DNA of 64,000 nt from Chrysomallon squamiferum (Eukaryota; Mollusca; Gastropoda; Neomphalida; Peltospiridae), in contig CM022665.1 in the NCBI GenBank assembly GCA_012295275.1, positions 40,563,152 through 40,627,151 of the forward strand. Direction: 5' to 3'. Shown one piece after another: positions 29,304 through 40,600 of the stretch. The notes below the pieces were generated by a model that saw only the letters and a list, made by a program, of their open reading frames with translations, made no database searches and was not told the DNA's origin. Position numbers and translations under genes: made by a program. Every line of letters starts with the position of its first letter. Within the stretch, counting starts at the first letter, position 1.

Positions 29304-31108
29304 TATTTTATTATTATTATTTTAACAGATTAACAAACATGTATTACTAAAGTGTTTTTTAAAAGTGTGTGTGTGTGTGATACGTGTATTTATTTAGATT
29401 GTGGTCCAGGTTTAAGCTTTTATCATCTACTTGTGCACAGTCTAAAATCATAATATTTTAAATAAATAATTTCATGTATATAAAAACAGGTCAATTACAT
29501 ATTTTTAATATCTCGTACAGATTTATTTCATATTTCACTGGAACAGATTAGCCTGTTCAGTAAGAAAGGGATATTTCATAGATATTAATGTAGTCTTATA
29601 ATAAAAAGTAAAAGTTTTGTTAGGAAACATATTAACATAATTCATTAAAAGTTTCAAAGTATAATACTGTTTTGAAAGATGAGGCTTAATTTTCTGAATA
29701 ACCAATATTTATTAACATTTAAATTTCTTTTTAAAGGGCCCTTCTTGTTTAAAATTACATCTATTACCCATACACCAGATGAAAATGAGAAAAAAAGAGA
29801 AAACAGTACTTAATAAATAAATGGTTTTGTCTTGAAAATAAACTGCCTTAACAAAGGAATTACGTAATGTTATCTGAGTATTTGTGTTGACAATTAGCAA
29901 AGTGTGGTATATATTTAAACAAGCCTATAGTACATCTATTAAATATAAATGATCATCTTTCAGTTAGAATTAGATGATTAAAATAAAGTTATTTATACAT
30001 TAAGATCATATGGAAAAATAAAAAAGATGTTTATAAAAGTTAATTTTACTAACCTCATATTCTGATTCTAATGAAGGCTTCTCCTCTTTCCTTTTAAGTT
30101 TGATACCAAATTTCTCACCTTCCTCATATGTTAACTGAAATATTTCATATTAAGTAATTTCAATGTTAGGAAATGCCTTTATAAATTCCTTATATAATCA
30201 TTCCAAAAGTTATGTATATATTTATAATGTTAAAGATGCTTTTGAACAACTTCAGTCTGTTAAGAACTGACCATGGTTCAGCTGGGTATATCCATGCAAG
30301 CTGAAGTGGCATCAAAATAAAGTTTATTGCATAATGAATTAAAACTCGGTAAACAAAAAGTTCTAATTAATCATTGATATGATGTGCAGAATCACATATT
30401 TTAAACTGTTTATTATTTTTATTTTAAAATTATATTTAATCATAATTAACAAAGAAATGGTACTGAATTAAGTCAAAACAAATTGTTTATCTCATAATTC
30501 ATTTATAATATAGTCATATAACAAACATTATTTATTTTGATAGTAAAGGATTAAATTTGTGCATGTACACTGTATACACAATGCACTGAAACAAAGTTCA
30601 GCTGTTATAAATTACCATTTTTCCCGTTCGAAACTCGTATCGAACTGAAGCAAAATACTCGAGTCCTTTGGAACCTCCAATAATGACAATCTGAAAAACG
30701 AATGAACATGCAAGTTTCTTATTCACACACTAACCAAAATAAGACCGGGTTTAACTAAACATAGAAACAATACTAGTAATTGGATAAATCTTGTCAAACT
30801 TTTAATGATAATTTCACATTTGCATGCATTGATTTAAAAGTAATAAATATTTGTATTAGGAGAAGATTAAACTAATTTTTGTATTTAATAGATATATTTA
30901 TTTTCGAAGTCGCATCCGAAGATTTCCGAAATAATCACGTTCTCAAACGAGTCAGTTTGTGAAGGACGTCGCACTTTTTACACCAAACATGTTTATGAAT
31001 GAAGATCTTATTTTAAATGACAGTAATAAAACATACCATAAATGGGATTCCGTAACGAACAAATCGTCGTTTCTGAACTCTTTTCCACCATAATGCTAAA
31101 TTATCCAT
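29044..31108 (-). CDS. COX16: Cytochrome c oxidase assembly protein COX16
   Basis: Small inner-membrane factor for assembly of complex IV, acting with COX2 copper-centre maturation factors. Four coding exons on the minus strand, 31108-31037, 30690-30616, 30134-30054 and 29157-29044, all phase 0, give 113 residues, near the human length. The N-terminus is basic (WWKRVQKRRFVRYGIPFM). A hydrophobic segment IPFMIVIIGGSKGLEYF is the single membrane span. Then SVRYEFRTGK, the ESEYE motif, and the family signature RWENVRGPRPWEN near the C-terminus. The first ATG (31108) gives the expected short matrix-side N-terminus. A (TTA)n repeat of about 65 bases (29237-29302) sits in the last intron. AATAAA follows the stop closely. 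Confidence 0.93.
29237..29302. repeat. (ATT)n microsatellite in the last COX16 intron
   Basis: About 22 ATT units, 80 bases from the final COX16 exon. Confidence 0.95.
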
Positions 31109-32180
31109 TACGTTAATTTGCTTTAAAATATATATAACTCTTCGCAGCCGCTAGTCCGTCATTGCTAAAGGTCTCACACACCAGTTCGTTTACTACGTAG
31201 ATTCTACAATAATATATTAACAACTGATGCAATATCATTCTATTTCGTCATATTGTGAAAAAAAGTCTGAATGATAAATTAAAATGTTTAAATATTATAA
31301 ATATAATGTATATACGTTTTAAATTATTACACTTTTAATATATGGATAAGCATTTAATTATTTAAAATTAGTATTTTTATATTAATAAAATTTGGACGTA
31401 TTATTATTATTATTTTAACAGACTAATAAATATGTTCTACTAAAATGAAAGATACATTTATAAGGAATTTTTATCATACGTTTTCAAAAATGTATGAATT
31501 CTTTACGTATATTTTTGCTATACATGATTCGTTAATATTAGACTGAAGCACAGATTATCAAGACATAAATGTTATATATTTACCTATATTCTTGTAAAAA
31601 GTTAAAGAAGCCTTTTAATATTTCATTTCAAAGGAAATGTGTTTCTAATATATATAAACACCCCAAAACACAAACAACTGTGTCGTGTAGTTATTATTTG
31701 TTAATTTCAGAAATCATTTCCAACCCTGTGCTTTGACAATTGTTTAATGGGCAATATTTAAAAAATAATAATACTAATAATTTTATTTTATTTTATTTAT
31801 TTTTTTTATTTATTTATTTATTTACCAATTTATATGCTAATGTGTGAATGAATATCAGCATATGAAGTACTGTTGTATTTTTTACTTCGTTTATTACAAA
31901 AGCATCGGTTAACTCCACCTTGACCTGTTTGTTTATATGTGTTCAGCCTCGTTTTCATAAAGTTTAATCGTTGCATGTTATTTTTGTGGTCACTTTAGAT
32001 TAGGGACTAAGTCGTCGTAAAATTTGAACGTATCGATTGAAATTTTATATATTATTTCACCACAGTGTTACTCTATAAACACAATACAAATGACCTCACA
32101 TTAGCAATAAGGTTTATTACGTAGAATTAACGAATGTTAGCAACTAACAAATTCTCCCTCTCCGAAACATTTAAATATCG
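31109..32180. other. Spacer; COX16 promoter side
   Basis: GC-richer bases around 31135-31200 are the likely COX16 promoter. The rest is AT-rich without recognised features. Confidence 0.5.
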
Positions 32181-32519
32181 ATGATGCAGACGACTTATTG
32201 TTTGTTTGTTGGTACAGTTACAAGAACGGTTGCCTGCAGCTGTCATTTGAAGTGCTGCTCTTACCAGTTAGCAATAAGATGTATACGCACGTATAAATTT
32301 GTTAAAACCAGTAACAAAGCACTGGTTTTGAGATTGGGTCTAAAAGCCCATAACGTACTTAGAGCAAACGAAGTAAAACATCTTAAGTCATCTCCGTATC
32401 CACAATTCCATCATTTGAACTACAGAAAAAGAAGTCAGATTATATTGTTTTCAGAACCATATAAATGTGATTTAATCAAATGTAACCCTCTGAACAAAAA
32501 CCCCAAACATATAAAGTGA
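32181..32519 (+). CDS. Unassigned 112-codon ORF
   Basis: An open frame beginning at two adjacent ATGs, with richer coding-like composition than its flanks and ending in a basic, Asn/Lys-rich tail (PLNKNPKHIK). A middle part LVLRLGLKAHNVLRANEVKH looks like a basic amphipathic segment. The N-terminal third is Cys-rich. AATAAA occurs about 45-50 bases after the stop (near 32566). I know no family with this sequence. An acceptor-like GGTACAG near 32219 raises the possibility that only the downstream part is an exon. It may be a small mitochondrial or nuclear protein, a lineage-specific gene, or chance. Confidence 0.35.
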   Translation: MMQTTYCLFVGTVTRTVACSCHLKCCSYQLAIRCIRTYKFVKTSNKALVLRLGLKAHNVLRANEVKHLKSSPYPQFHHLNYRKRSQIILFSEPYKCDLIKCNPLNKNPKHIK

Positions 32520-33174
32520 ATTTATAACTGTATTTGGTCATTTTAAAAAATACAAAATTACAAGAATAAATAATAAAAAGTTTGATATATTTAATATTTG
32601 TACTCTTCTGTTTAACAAAAGTGATCTAATTGATTCTACAAATATTTATTAGTTGTTAATATAGAAATGGAATACAATTAATGTAATTGTTATTATTTAA
32701 GAAACAAATAAAACGCTAGTTAAAAAAAAAAATATATATATCAGAAAAATGCATGAAAATGGAAAAAGTGAGGTAACAGGATAAAGAAAAAAATAATTTT
32801 AAATTTTATTTTTATTATTTTAAAATCAAACACAAACAAACAAATCTGCTGGACATACTTTCAATTCCCAATTGAAGTTCCACAAATCAAATTATTTGAT
32901 TTTTATTATGACAGTTGGTAAATGGAACTTGTAATACATTTAAACAATAATAGTTTAGTTTGTACACTAAAACGTGTGATAATAATACAATTAACATAAT
33001 ATGAACACTGTACCTGAGCCATTTCTAAACAATTATTAAGTTATTTTATACACTGACTCTCTGAGACTGTAACACAAGTAAGGAACTTTCAACATTTAAT
33101 ATCATATTTTCAAATGGTTATTAATAAAGTTTCTGTTAGATTATTTTTAACTACCACACACTGAGTTCTCTGTC
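32520..33174. other. Spacer and TAMM41 3' flank
   Basis: AT-rich, no gene. On the minus strand AATAAA (plus 32902-32907) lies about 270 bases past the TAMM41 stop and could end its transcript. Confidence 0.5.
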
Positions 33175-34239
33175 TCATTTTCTCTTTACCATTTTCTTCA
33201 GTTTTGCAGCACTGTACTTGACAGACTTTGCAACCCCAGCAGTAAAAATGCTCTTAGCGCTCTGATTTAGACTGGAGTTCCACACTATCTGTGAAATGCA
33301 TCGTGAAACATATTCTCCACAGAGACTGTCATTTGCAAAGTGCCTTAGGATTTCCTCCAAATCTGGATATGTTCCATCTGTGTATTTTAAATTCAATAGA
33401 TTCATTTGGACAGTTTTGGGTAGCAAATTCAAATGATGGAATTGTGTGACAAAGCTGGGATATTGTTCAAATATTCCCTTTTCTTTGTCCCAGAAGAGAT
33501 GATTTTCATGATCAAGGAAAGAACCATAGAGCTTACGAAAGAATGAAATATTTGGCTTGACGATGTTAGACACCTTATTCTTGTCTTCTCCAACAGTCAT
33601 CCTGAAATCACCATTGTAAGACAAACTTGTTATTTTTTGAAAGAGTTCTTCTTCTGTGAAAACTTCTGGAAGCATCAATAATGCTGCATGTACTGCACTT
33701 CTAAGATTCACTTGCATGCCACCCAAGATATCAGGATCATTAGGCAGGACCACAAATTTTACAGGTTTGTGAAGGCGTCCACTGACGTACAGACTATCCC
33801 AATCTAACAGATCACTTATTAGTCGTTTAGTGCTGATCACACCATATTTGATCAGTCTGTCTTCAAAAGGAACTAAAGTGTTGAAGTATGTTCCAGCAGC
33901 AAATTGTTCCTGTATTTTCGTAATGTTCTTGGGTCCAAAGTATTTCAAGAACGAATAATGTTTGCTGTTCATATTTAAATTTTCCTTATGCCAAGCAAGT
34001 GGATCATCAACAACAAAAATAAAATCTAGCATATTTTTGGACTTGTCACTCTGACCCTGTTGTTGAAATACACCTGAACCATAAGCTAAAGCCATTTCTA
34101 TTCCCTCAGGAAACAATGATAAAACTCTGTGATAAATGCATGAAATGATACCACTTTCTGCATGACTTGTACAAAAGCGTTTCATTACTCCAGCCATCAT
34201 TTTGATCAGTTTACAAGTCTTCTTTAAAAAAGCATTCAC
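33175..34239 (-). CDS. TAMM41: Mitochondrial CDP-diacylglycerol synthase TAM41
   Basis: Makes CDP-diacylglycerol from phosphatidic acid and CTP on the matrix face of the inner membrane, the first committed step to cardiolipin. Intronless, 354 residues from the first ATG, and an internal Met at 14 or 15 is also possible. Motifs match the family throughout: ALAYGSGVFQQ (nucleotidyltransferase-like GSG loop), MLDFIFVVDDPLAWH (acidic residues for metal), HYSFLKYFGPK, RLIKYGVIST, DLLDWDSLYVSGRLHKPVK, NLRSAVHAALLMLPE, LSYNGDFRM-VGEDKNKV, IVKPNI, and near the end SIFTAGVAKSVKYS. The N-terminus is basic and can serve for import. The lack of introns contrasts with RBKS, MRPL49 and COX16 nearby. It starts 135 bp after the SDHAF1 stop. 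Confidence 0.95.
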   Translation of the reverse strand: MNAFLKKTCKLIKMMAGVMKRFCTSHAESGIISCIYHRVLSLFPEGIEMALAYGSGVFQQQGQSDKSKNMLDFIFVVDDPLAWHKENLNMNSKHYSFLKYFGPKNITKIQEQFAAGTYFNTLVPFEDRLIKYGVISTKRLISDLLDWDSLYVSGRLHKPVKFVVLPNDPDILGGMQVNLRSAVHAALLMLPEVFTEEELFQKITSLSYNGDFRMTVGEDKNKVSNIVKPNISFFRKLYGSFLDHENHLFWDKEKGIFEQYPSFVTQFHHLNLLPKTVQMNLLNLKYTDGTYPDLEEILRHFANDSLCGEYVSRCISQIVWNSSLNQSAKSIFTAGVAKSVKYSAAKLKKMVKRK

Positions 34240-34374
34240 AATATAGCAAAGAAAAGGCTATATCAGTTCTAATAAATCAGTTTACCTAAATATTAAGTCA
34301 GCTACAATTTTGAACTATAAATATGTCAGATTAAAAATCTATCTGTTACATTTTCTAAAAAAATGAAAAAATCA

Positions 34375-34629
34375 TCATGTTACTTTATCTTTTCTCTCTG
34401 GATAAAAATGTCCCATATTAGTAACAGATGAACTTTTTATAACTTCTAGCTGTCGTTTTGCTCTTCTTAATATATATTCAATCTTCATTATTTCGGTCTT
34501 TGGGATGTCTGCATTTTGTCTAAACTGAGACTTAACATGATCGAGTATCCCTGGCTTCTCTTTAGCAACTCTCAGGAACTGCCTGTATAAACTCAACACT
34601 TGTAACTGCAGCTTGCTGTGACGTGGCAT
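34375..34629 (-). CDS. SDHAF1: Succinate dehydrogenase assembly factor 1 (LYR protein)
   Basis: Matrix LYR-motif chaperone that helps insert Fe-S clusters into the SDHB subunit of complex II. 84 residues, intronless. The N-terminus MPRHSKLQLQVLSLYRQFLR contains the LYR tripeptide. The F of KSQFRQNADIPK, then KIEYILRRAKRQLEVIKSS, complete the family core. It ends soon after the MGHF motif and lacks the longer C-terminal tail of the human protein. It is on the same strand as TAMM41, 135 bp upstream, and no canonical poly(A) signal lies between. Confidence 0.93.
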   Translation of the reverse strand: MPRHSKLQLQVLSLYRQFLRVAKEKPGILDHVKSQFRQNADIPKTEIMKIEYILRRAKRQLEVIKSSSVTNMGHFYPERKDKVT

Positions 34630-37535
34630 TGAATATTTTATTTTGTATTTTTCTGGTAAGTACCTCTGTCAAACCATTATTTCAGACAAAAATATTTATT
34701 TCAGTGCAGTTCCACTCACTGGTTGATGACACTATTAAAAAAAGAAAGATAAAGAAATATATTTATATGTAAAGAAGTAATAACATTACTGTTCAAAAAT
34801 AATTATTATTTTGCTTCAAGAAGGTCTTGTCAGTATTAGTTTAAAAATTTCACATTTTTGTCTTTAGTAAATATAATTTTCTTACTGTAAAATTGTTATC
34901 AAGAAAAAAGTCAATACATTAAATGGTATGAAAACACACAGAAGATTTCCTAATTTTAAATAGTTTGAATTTCAAAAACTAAAATGTTTTCAAATCTTTC
35001 AAATCAAAAATGCCTATTGACATTTCTAATGTTATTTGTTATTAAATTATTTTGATTTCTGCTTATCAAGGTACTCTTTACATAGCAGTCAGTTCTCAAC
35101 ATCTATTTTATTTATTTTTTTTTTTTTTTTTTTTTTTAATTTAAATTATTTGATCATTATTATTATTTGTTGTTTTTTATTTTTTTTTTTTTTTTTTTAT
35201 TTTTTTTTTTTTTTTTTTTTGTTGCAATGTCAACAATATTTAAATCTAGAATTAAATATCGTGTAAAATGACTATCATATCAACTCAACATCTTTAGTTT
35301 CTTCAATGTAATTTAAATTAATAAAAGAAGTATTTATAAATAATTAGTCTTATTTTGAAGTTAAAGAAACTGATTGGCAATTTGCTTTCTACTAGTATTT
35401 ACTGAGGTATTCAAAAAAAAAAAAAAAAAAAAAACAAACAAAAAAAAAAACAAAAAGGAACGAATATCAGTTCTATACGAAAACAGGAAATACACAGGTA
35501 AGATCAATCATGATCGGTTACAAAATGCATAACGTGGCCCTGAAAATAATACTTTTTAAAATACATATTTTTTTCATCCGCTTCTGCTTCATTTAGTAGA
35601 GCATCAAAATAATTACCTTTTAGAATTTCAATATGTCTTCAATTTTAGCACATCACGTTCGCATATGCACATGTCTAACTATTACAGCAACAAAGTTCTT
35701 ACTAGTTACGCGAAATGTCATGTAATCGTAATAGAGTTATTTCCCTTCTCCCAGCGGAAATCGGTGACACGAACCGCTGAAACAAAATAAAGAATTAATA
35801 GTGATTTACTTTGTCAATACAATAAACGAATTTTCGTTTTCAAGGTTATAACTGAAAAGTTTATAATAAATATTTTTTCATCTTTTCTTCTTGTTTATGT
35901 TTCAAAGTACCTGTTTGTGAAATATTTTTCCACAACTACATAATATTTGAGATATTTATAATGTAACATTTCTATATTTTTTAAATTATTTGTTCATTAT
36001 TATTATTGTTTTTCCCCCATTTTCAATTTTATTTATTTATTTACTTTTGCACTGGCATAATGCTATACTATTCAAGTTGTCTAGATGCGTCTGATTACAT
36101 CCATCACAATGGTATATCCCATTTTGTCGTTTTCTGTATTCGCCCCTGCATGGTTTAAAATTTAGGGAAAATACTGGCGATCATATAAACAGAAAACTGG
36201 CTATGCAATGGCCGCAAGTAGATATCCTCTGATTGCAACCGATCGAGAATTTCAGGAGGGAGGCTAGACGATGAAAGGCCAGTGTGAGCACCAAATCCCA
36301 ACAAGGCTAGAAATGAGTAACACTTAATTCCACAATAATGACTAGAGTTCTTCTGACACTGAGCAAATCTGAGTCCAGCAATCTATTCAGATGTATTGTT
36401 ATATGTTTGTTTTAAAATATATAAAATATATTAATCTCTATTCCAATAGTAACGATATCCACTGAATGAATTCGTTTATGTCTAATACGCTTACCGTTTG
36501 AAGTCAACCGACATCGTTGCGATGAAAGACATAAATGACTTTAAAGACATCCGACATCAAACCGTTTAAATTTTCTTGCATTAAGTTTTCTTGCATCATT
36601 TCAAAAAGAGCCATGGCTGTTATATTTAAATGACTTTTTCTGCTAAACAATACTCAAAATATTTAATATAACTATGAATTTTCTAAACAGTAATTTTAAA
36701 CATCTTTTATATTTCGCCATAATTTACTGCAGATGATACAATTTACAACCTGTGCTTTAATCTATAAATTCCGAATACAATTAATAAAGTATTCTGAAAT
36801 TAAATGAAGGAAAAAAATTTGTATTTTTCTTTTCAGCATCTTAATATATTAACTACTGCTATTGATATACGAAAGAAACTGTTACTGGTATTAATATACT
36901 GGACTAAAAAGGGATAAAATAATTTCAAAAATTAAAAGAATAAAACACGACTGAATAGACCTTGACGAACACTTTTCTTCGGTTATTTCCGACATCCAAC
37001 TGACGCTATATATATGACGTCAACAATTCAATTCCTTAGTGACTCCGCATCAAACTTTGTAAGTGGTATGAATTTCGCTGCACAAAAAATCAACATGAAA
37101 TATTAATTAGCCGCGTTAAAATTCCTTGATATTCAGTAAGTACAGTAAACATTAAAGCTAATTTTATCTTATTTTATTTTTCAGATGCGCAGACAAGTAG
37201 ATCTTTCATACCTAAATAATGTAAACAAAATAGGGTTCAACTTCCTGATCGGATTATAATCGTTATTAATTTTCAAACTTGGCATTTAGGTTATTTCGTA
37301 AAACATGGCACTGTCATTCTCCATAGTATATTCCGATCTTATTTATTTTGGTAAACCGTAAAATGTGCGTCCAAATTACTTTCTATAGTTTTGTAATTTA
37401 TAATCTTTCTAAAACAATATTTTATGTTTCGGTCGACGCTTCCAACTTTAGAAAAAAGTATACAACACATAATAATGCCAGTATTTAGTCTAGTATCTAA
37501 CTTAGAATAATACAAATGTAATAATTTATTTGATA
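34630..37535. other. Spacer upstream of SDHAF1; no recognised gene
   Basis: Long poly(T) tracts at 35108-35137 and 35171-35220, poly(A) near 35411-35433. A GC-richer stretch near 35740-35780 might be a promoter. Bases 36040-36390 are also richer but show no motif I can name. TGACGTCA (a CRE palindrome) at 37014-37021 follows a TATATATA run. Confidence 0.4.
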
Positions 37536-37540
37536 TGATT

Positions 37541-37541
37541 T

Positions 37542-37572
<31 letters not shown>

Positions 37573-37577
37573 TTTTT
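37541..37577. repeat. (TTTA)n microsatellite
   Basis: Nine or so TTTA units, about 70 bases before the large array. Confidence 0.95.
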
Positions 37578-37644
37578 TTTGTTTGTTTCATTTTTTATTT
37601 CAGATTGTTTTTGTTTTTTCATTCTTCCCTTCTTCTATATTCTC

Positions 37645-40600
37645 TTCATCGGTCTATCTGTCCAACAGTCCATCCATCCGTCAGTCTATCAATCAATCTA
37701 TCTATCTGTCTCTATATCTATCTGTATCTAATTATTAATCTATGTTTCTCAAAATATCTATCTATATACCCTCTGTTTATCTATCTATCTGCCTGTCTAC
37801 TTATTCACCCACCCATCCGTTCATTCATCCATCCATCCATCCATTCATCTATCCATCCATCCATCCATCGAACTAGCTCCCTATTTTTACAAGTTTCCAT
37901 TTATGCATGTTTTCTTCTATCTACCTATCTATATATGTATCCATCAAACAATCCATCTATCCATCCATCCATCCATCCATCCATCCATCCATCCATGTTT
38001 CCATCCTTTATTCTGTCTATCTCTCCATTCATACATCTATCTATAAACCTATCACTTTTATCTATCTATATCTATCTATCCATCTTTCTGTCTATCTCTG
38101 CATTAGTCCTTCAATATAATCAACTATTTCTTTTATCTATCTACATTTTTCTACCCGTCTTTCTACCTATCTGTCCATTCATCCATCCATCTATCGATCA
38201 ACCTACTTCTTTCATCTATCTATATTTTTCTATCCATCTTTCTGTCTATCTCTCCATTCATCCATCTATCGATCAACCTACTTCTTTCATCTATCTATAT
38301 TTTTCTATCCATCTTTCTATCTCTCCATTCATCCATCTATCTGTCAATCTGTATCTTTCATCTATCTGTATCTTTCAATCCATCATTCAGTCTATCTCTC
38401 CATTCATCCATCCAAATATCTTTCCATCTCTTTCATCTATAGATAGCTCTCTATCCATCTTTCTGTCTATCTCTGCATTGATCCATCTATATATCAACTA
38501 TCTCTTTCATCTATGAATCTCTTTCTATTCATCTTTCTGTCCATCTTTTCATTCACCCTTCTATCTATCAATCTATCTTTTCTTCTATCTATATCGTTCT
38601 ATCCATCCTTCTGTCTAACTCACTAATCATCCATCTATCCATCTGTCTCTCTATCTGCCTGTATATCCATGTTTCCTTCATTTCATCCATACATCCATCC
38701 ATCTATCAACCTATCTCTTTCTTCTATCTATATCTTTCTATCCATATTTCTCTCTATCTCTCCATTCATCCCTCTATTTATCAACTCTCTTTCATCTATC
38801 AAATATTTCTATCCATCTTTCTGTCTACCTCTCCATTCATCCATCCATCCATCTCTCTCTGTATCTACCTACCTGTGTATCCGTATTTCGTTCATTTCAT
38901 CTATACATCCATCCATCTATCTATCAACCTACTTCTTTCATCTATCTATATCTTTCTTTACATCTTTCTGTCTATCTCTCCACTCATCCATCTATCAGTC
39001 TATCTCAGACATCTATCTATATCATTCTACCCATCTTCCTGTCTTTCTCTCCATTCATACATCTATCTATCAACCTATTTCATCTATCTATTTATTTCTA
39101 ACCTTGTTTCTGTTTCTCCCTCCATTCATCCGTCTATATATCAACCTATCTCTTTCATCTATCTCAATCATTTTATTTATCTTTCTGTCTCTCTTATTCA
39201 TCCATCTGTATCTCAGCCTTCCTCGTTAGTCTACCTATTTCTATCTTTCCATCATTCTATCTCTCCATTCATCCATCTATCAACCGATCTCTTTCATCTC
39301 TCTATATCTTTCTCTCCATCGTTCTGTCTACCTATCCATTCATTCATCTATCTATCAGTTTACCCTTTCATCTATCTATATCTTTCTATCCATCTTTCTG
39401 TCTATCTCTCCATTCATCCCTCAATCTATCAACTATCTCTTTCATCTAACTATACCTTTCTATCCATCTTTCTCTCTCCATTCATCCTTCTACCTCTCAA
39501 GCTCTCTCTTTCATATATCTATGTCGTTCTATCCATCTTTCTCTCTGTCTCTCCATTCTTCCATCTATCAAGCTCTCTCTTTCATCTAACTGTATCTTTC
39601 TATCCATTCTTCTTTCTGTCTCTCCATTCATCCATCTATCTGTCAGCTATCTCTTTCATCTATCTATGTCATTCTATCCATCTTTCTCTCTATCACTCCA
39701 TTTATCCATCTATCTATCAACCAATCTCTTTCTTCTACATATATTTCTATCATTCTTTTTGTCTCTCCCTCCATTCATCCGTCTATCTATCAACCTATCT
39801 CTTTCATCTATCTCTTTTTATTTATCTTTCTATCTCTCTCCCATTATTCCATCTATATATCAACCTTTCTCTTTCATCTATCTATATCTTTCTATCCATA
39901 TTTCTCTCTCCATTCATCCATCTATCAAGCTCTGTCTTTCATCTAGCTATATCTTTCTGTCCATCTTTCTGTCCATTTTTCTCTCTATCTCTCCAATCAT
40001 CCATCTCTCTATCAACCAATCTCGTTCATCTATCTCTCTCTTTCTGTATATCTTTCTGTCTATCTCTCCATTCATCCCTCTATCAACCATCTCTTACATC
40101 TATCTATATATTTCTATCCTTCTGTCTATTTGTCCATAAATCCATATGTCAATCTATCTCTTTCAACAATCTATATCTTTCTATCCATCTCTCTGTCTAT
40201 CTCTCCATTAATCCATCTACCTACCAACCTATCTCTGTCATTTATCTGCATCTATATATCCATCTTTCTGTCTATCTTTCCATTAATCCATCTATCTATA
40301 TTTTTCTATCCATCTTTCTCTCCATCTCTCCGTTCATTCATCTATATATCAACTACCTCATTCATCTATCTACATCTTTCCATTCATCCATCTATCAATC
40401 AATTTATCTCTTTCATCTGTCTATACTTTTCTATCCATCTTTCTGTCTCTCTACATTCATCAATCTATCTATCAACGTATCTTTCACCTATCTACATCTT
40501 TCTGTCCATCTTTGTCTAGCTCTCCATTCATCCATCCACCCATTTCTCTACCAACCTACCTATCCGTATTTCCTTCATTTCTTCTATACATCCATCCACC

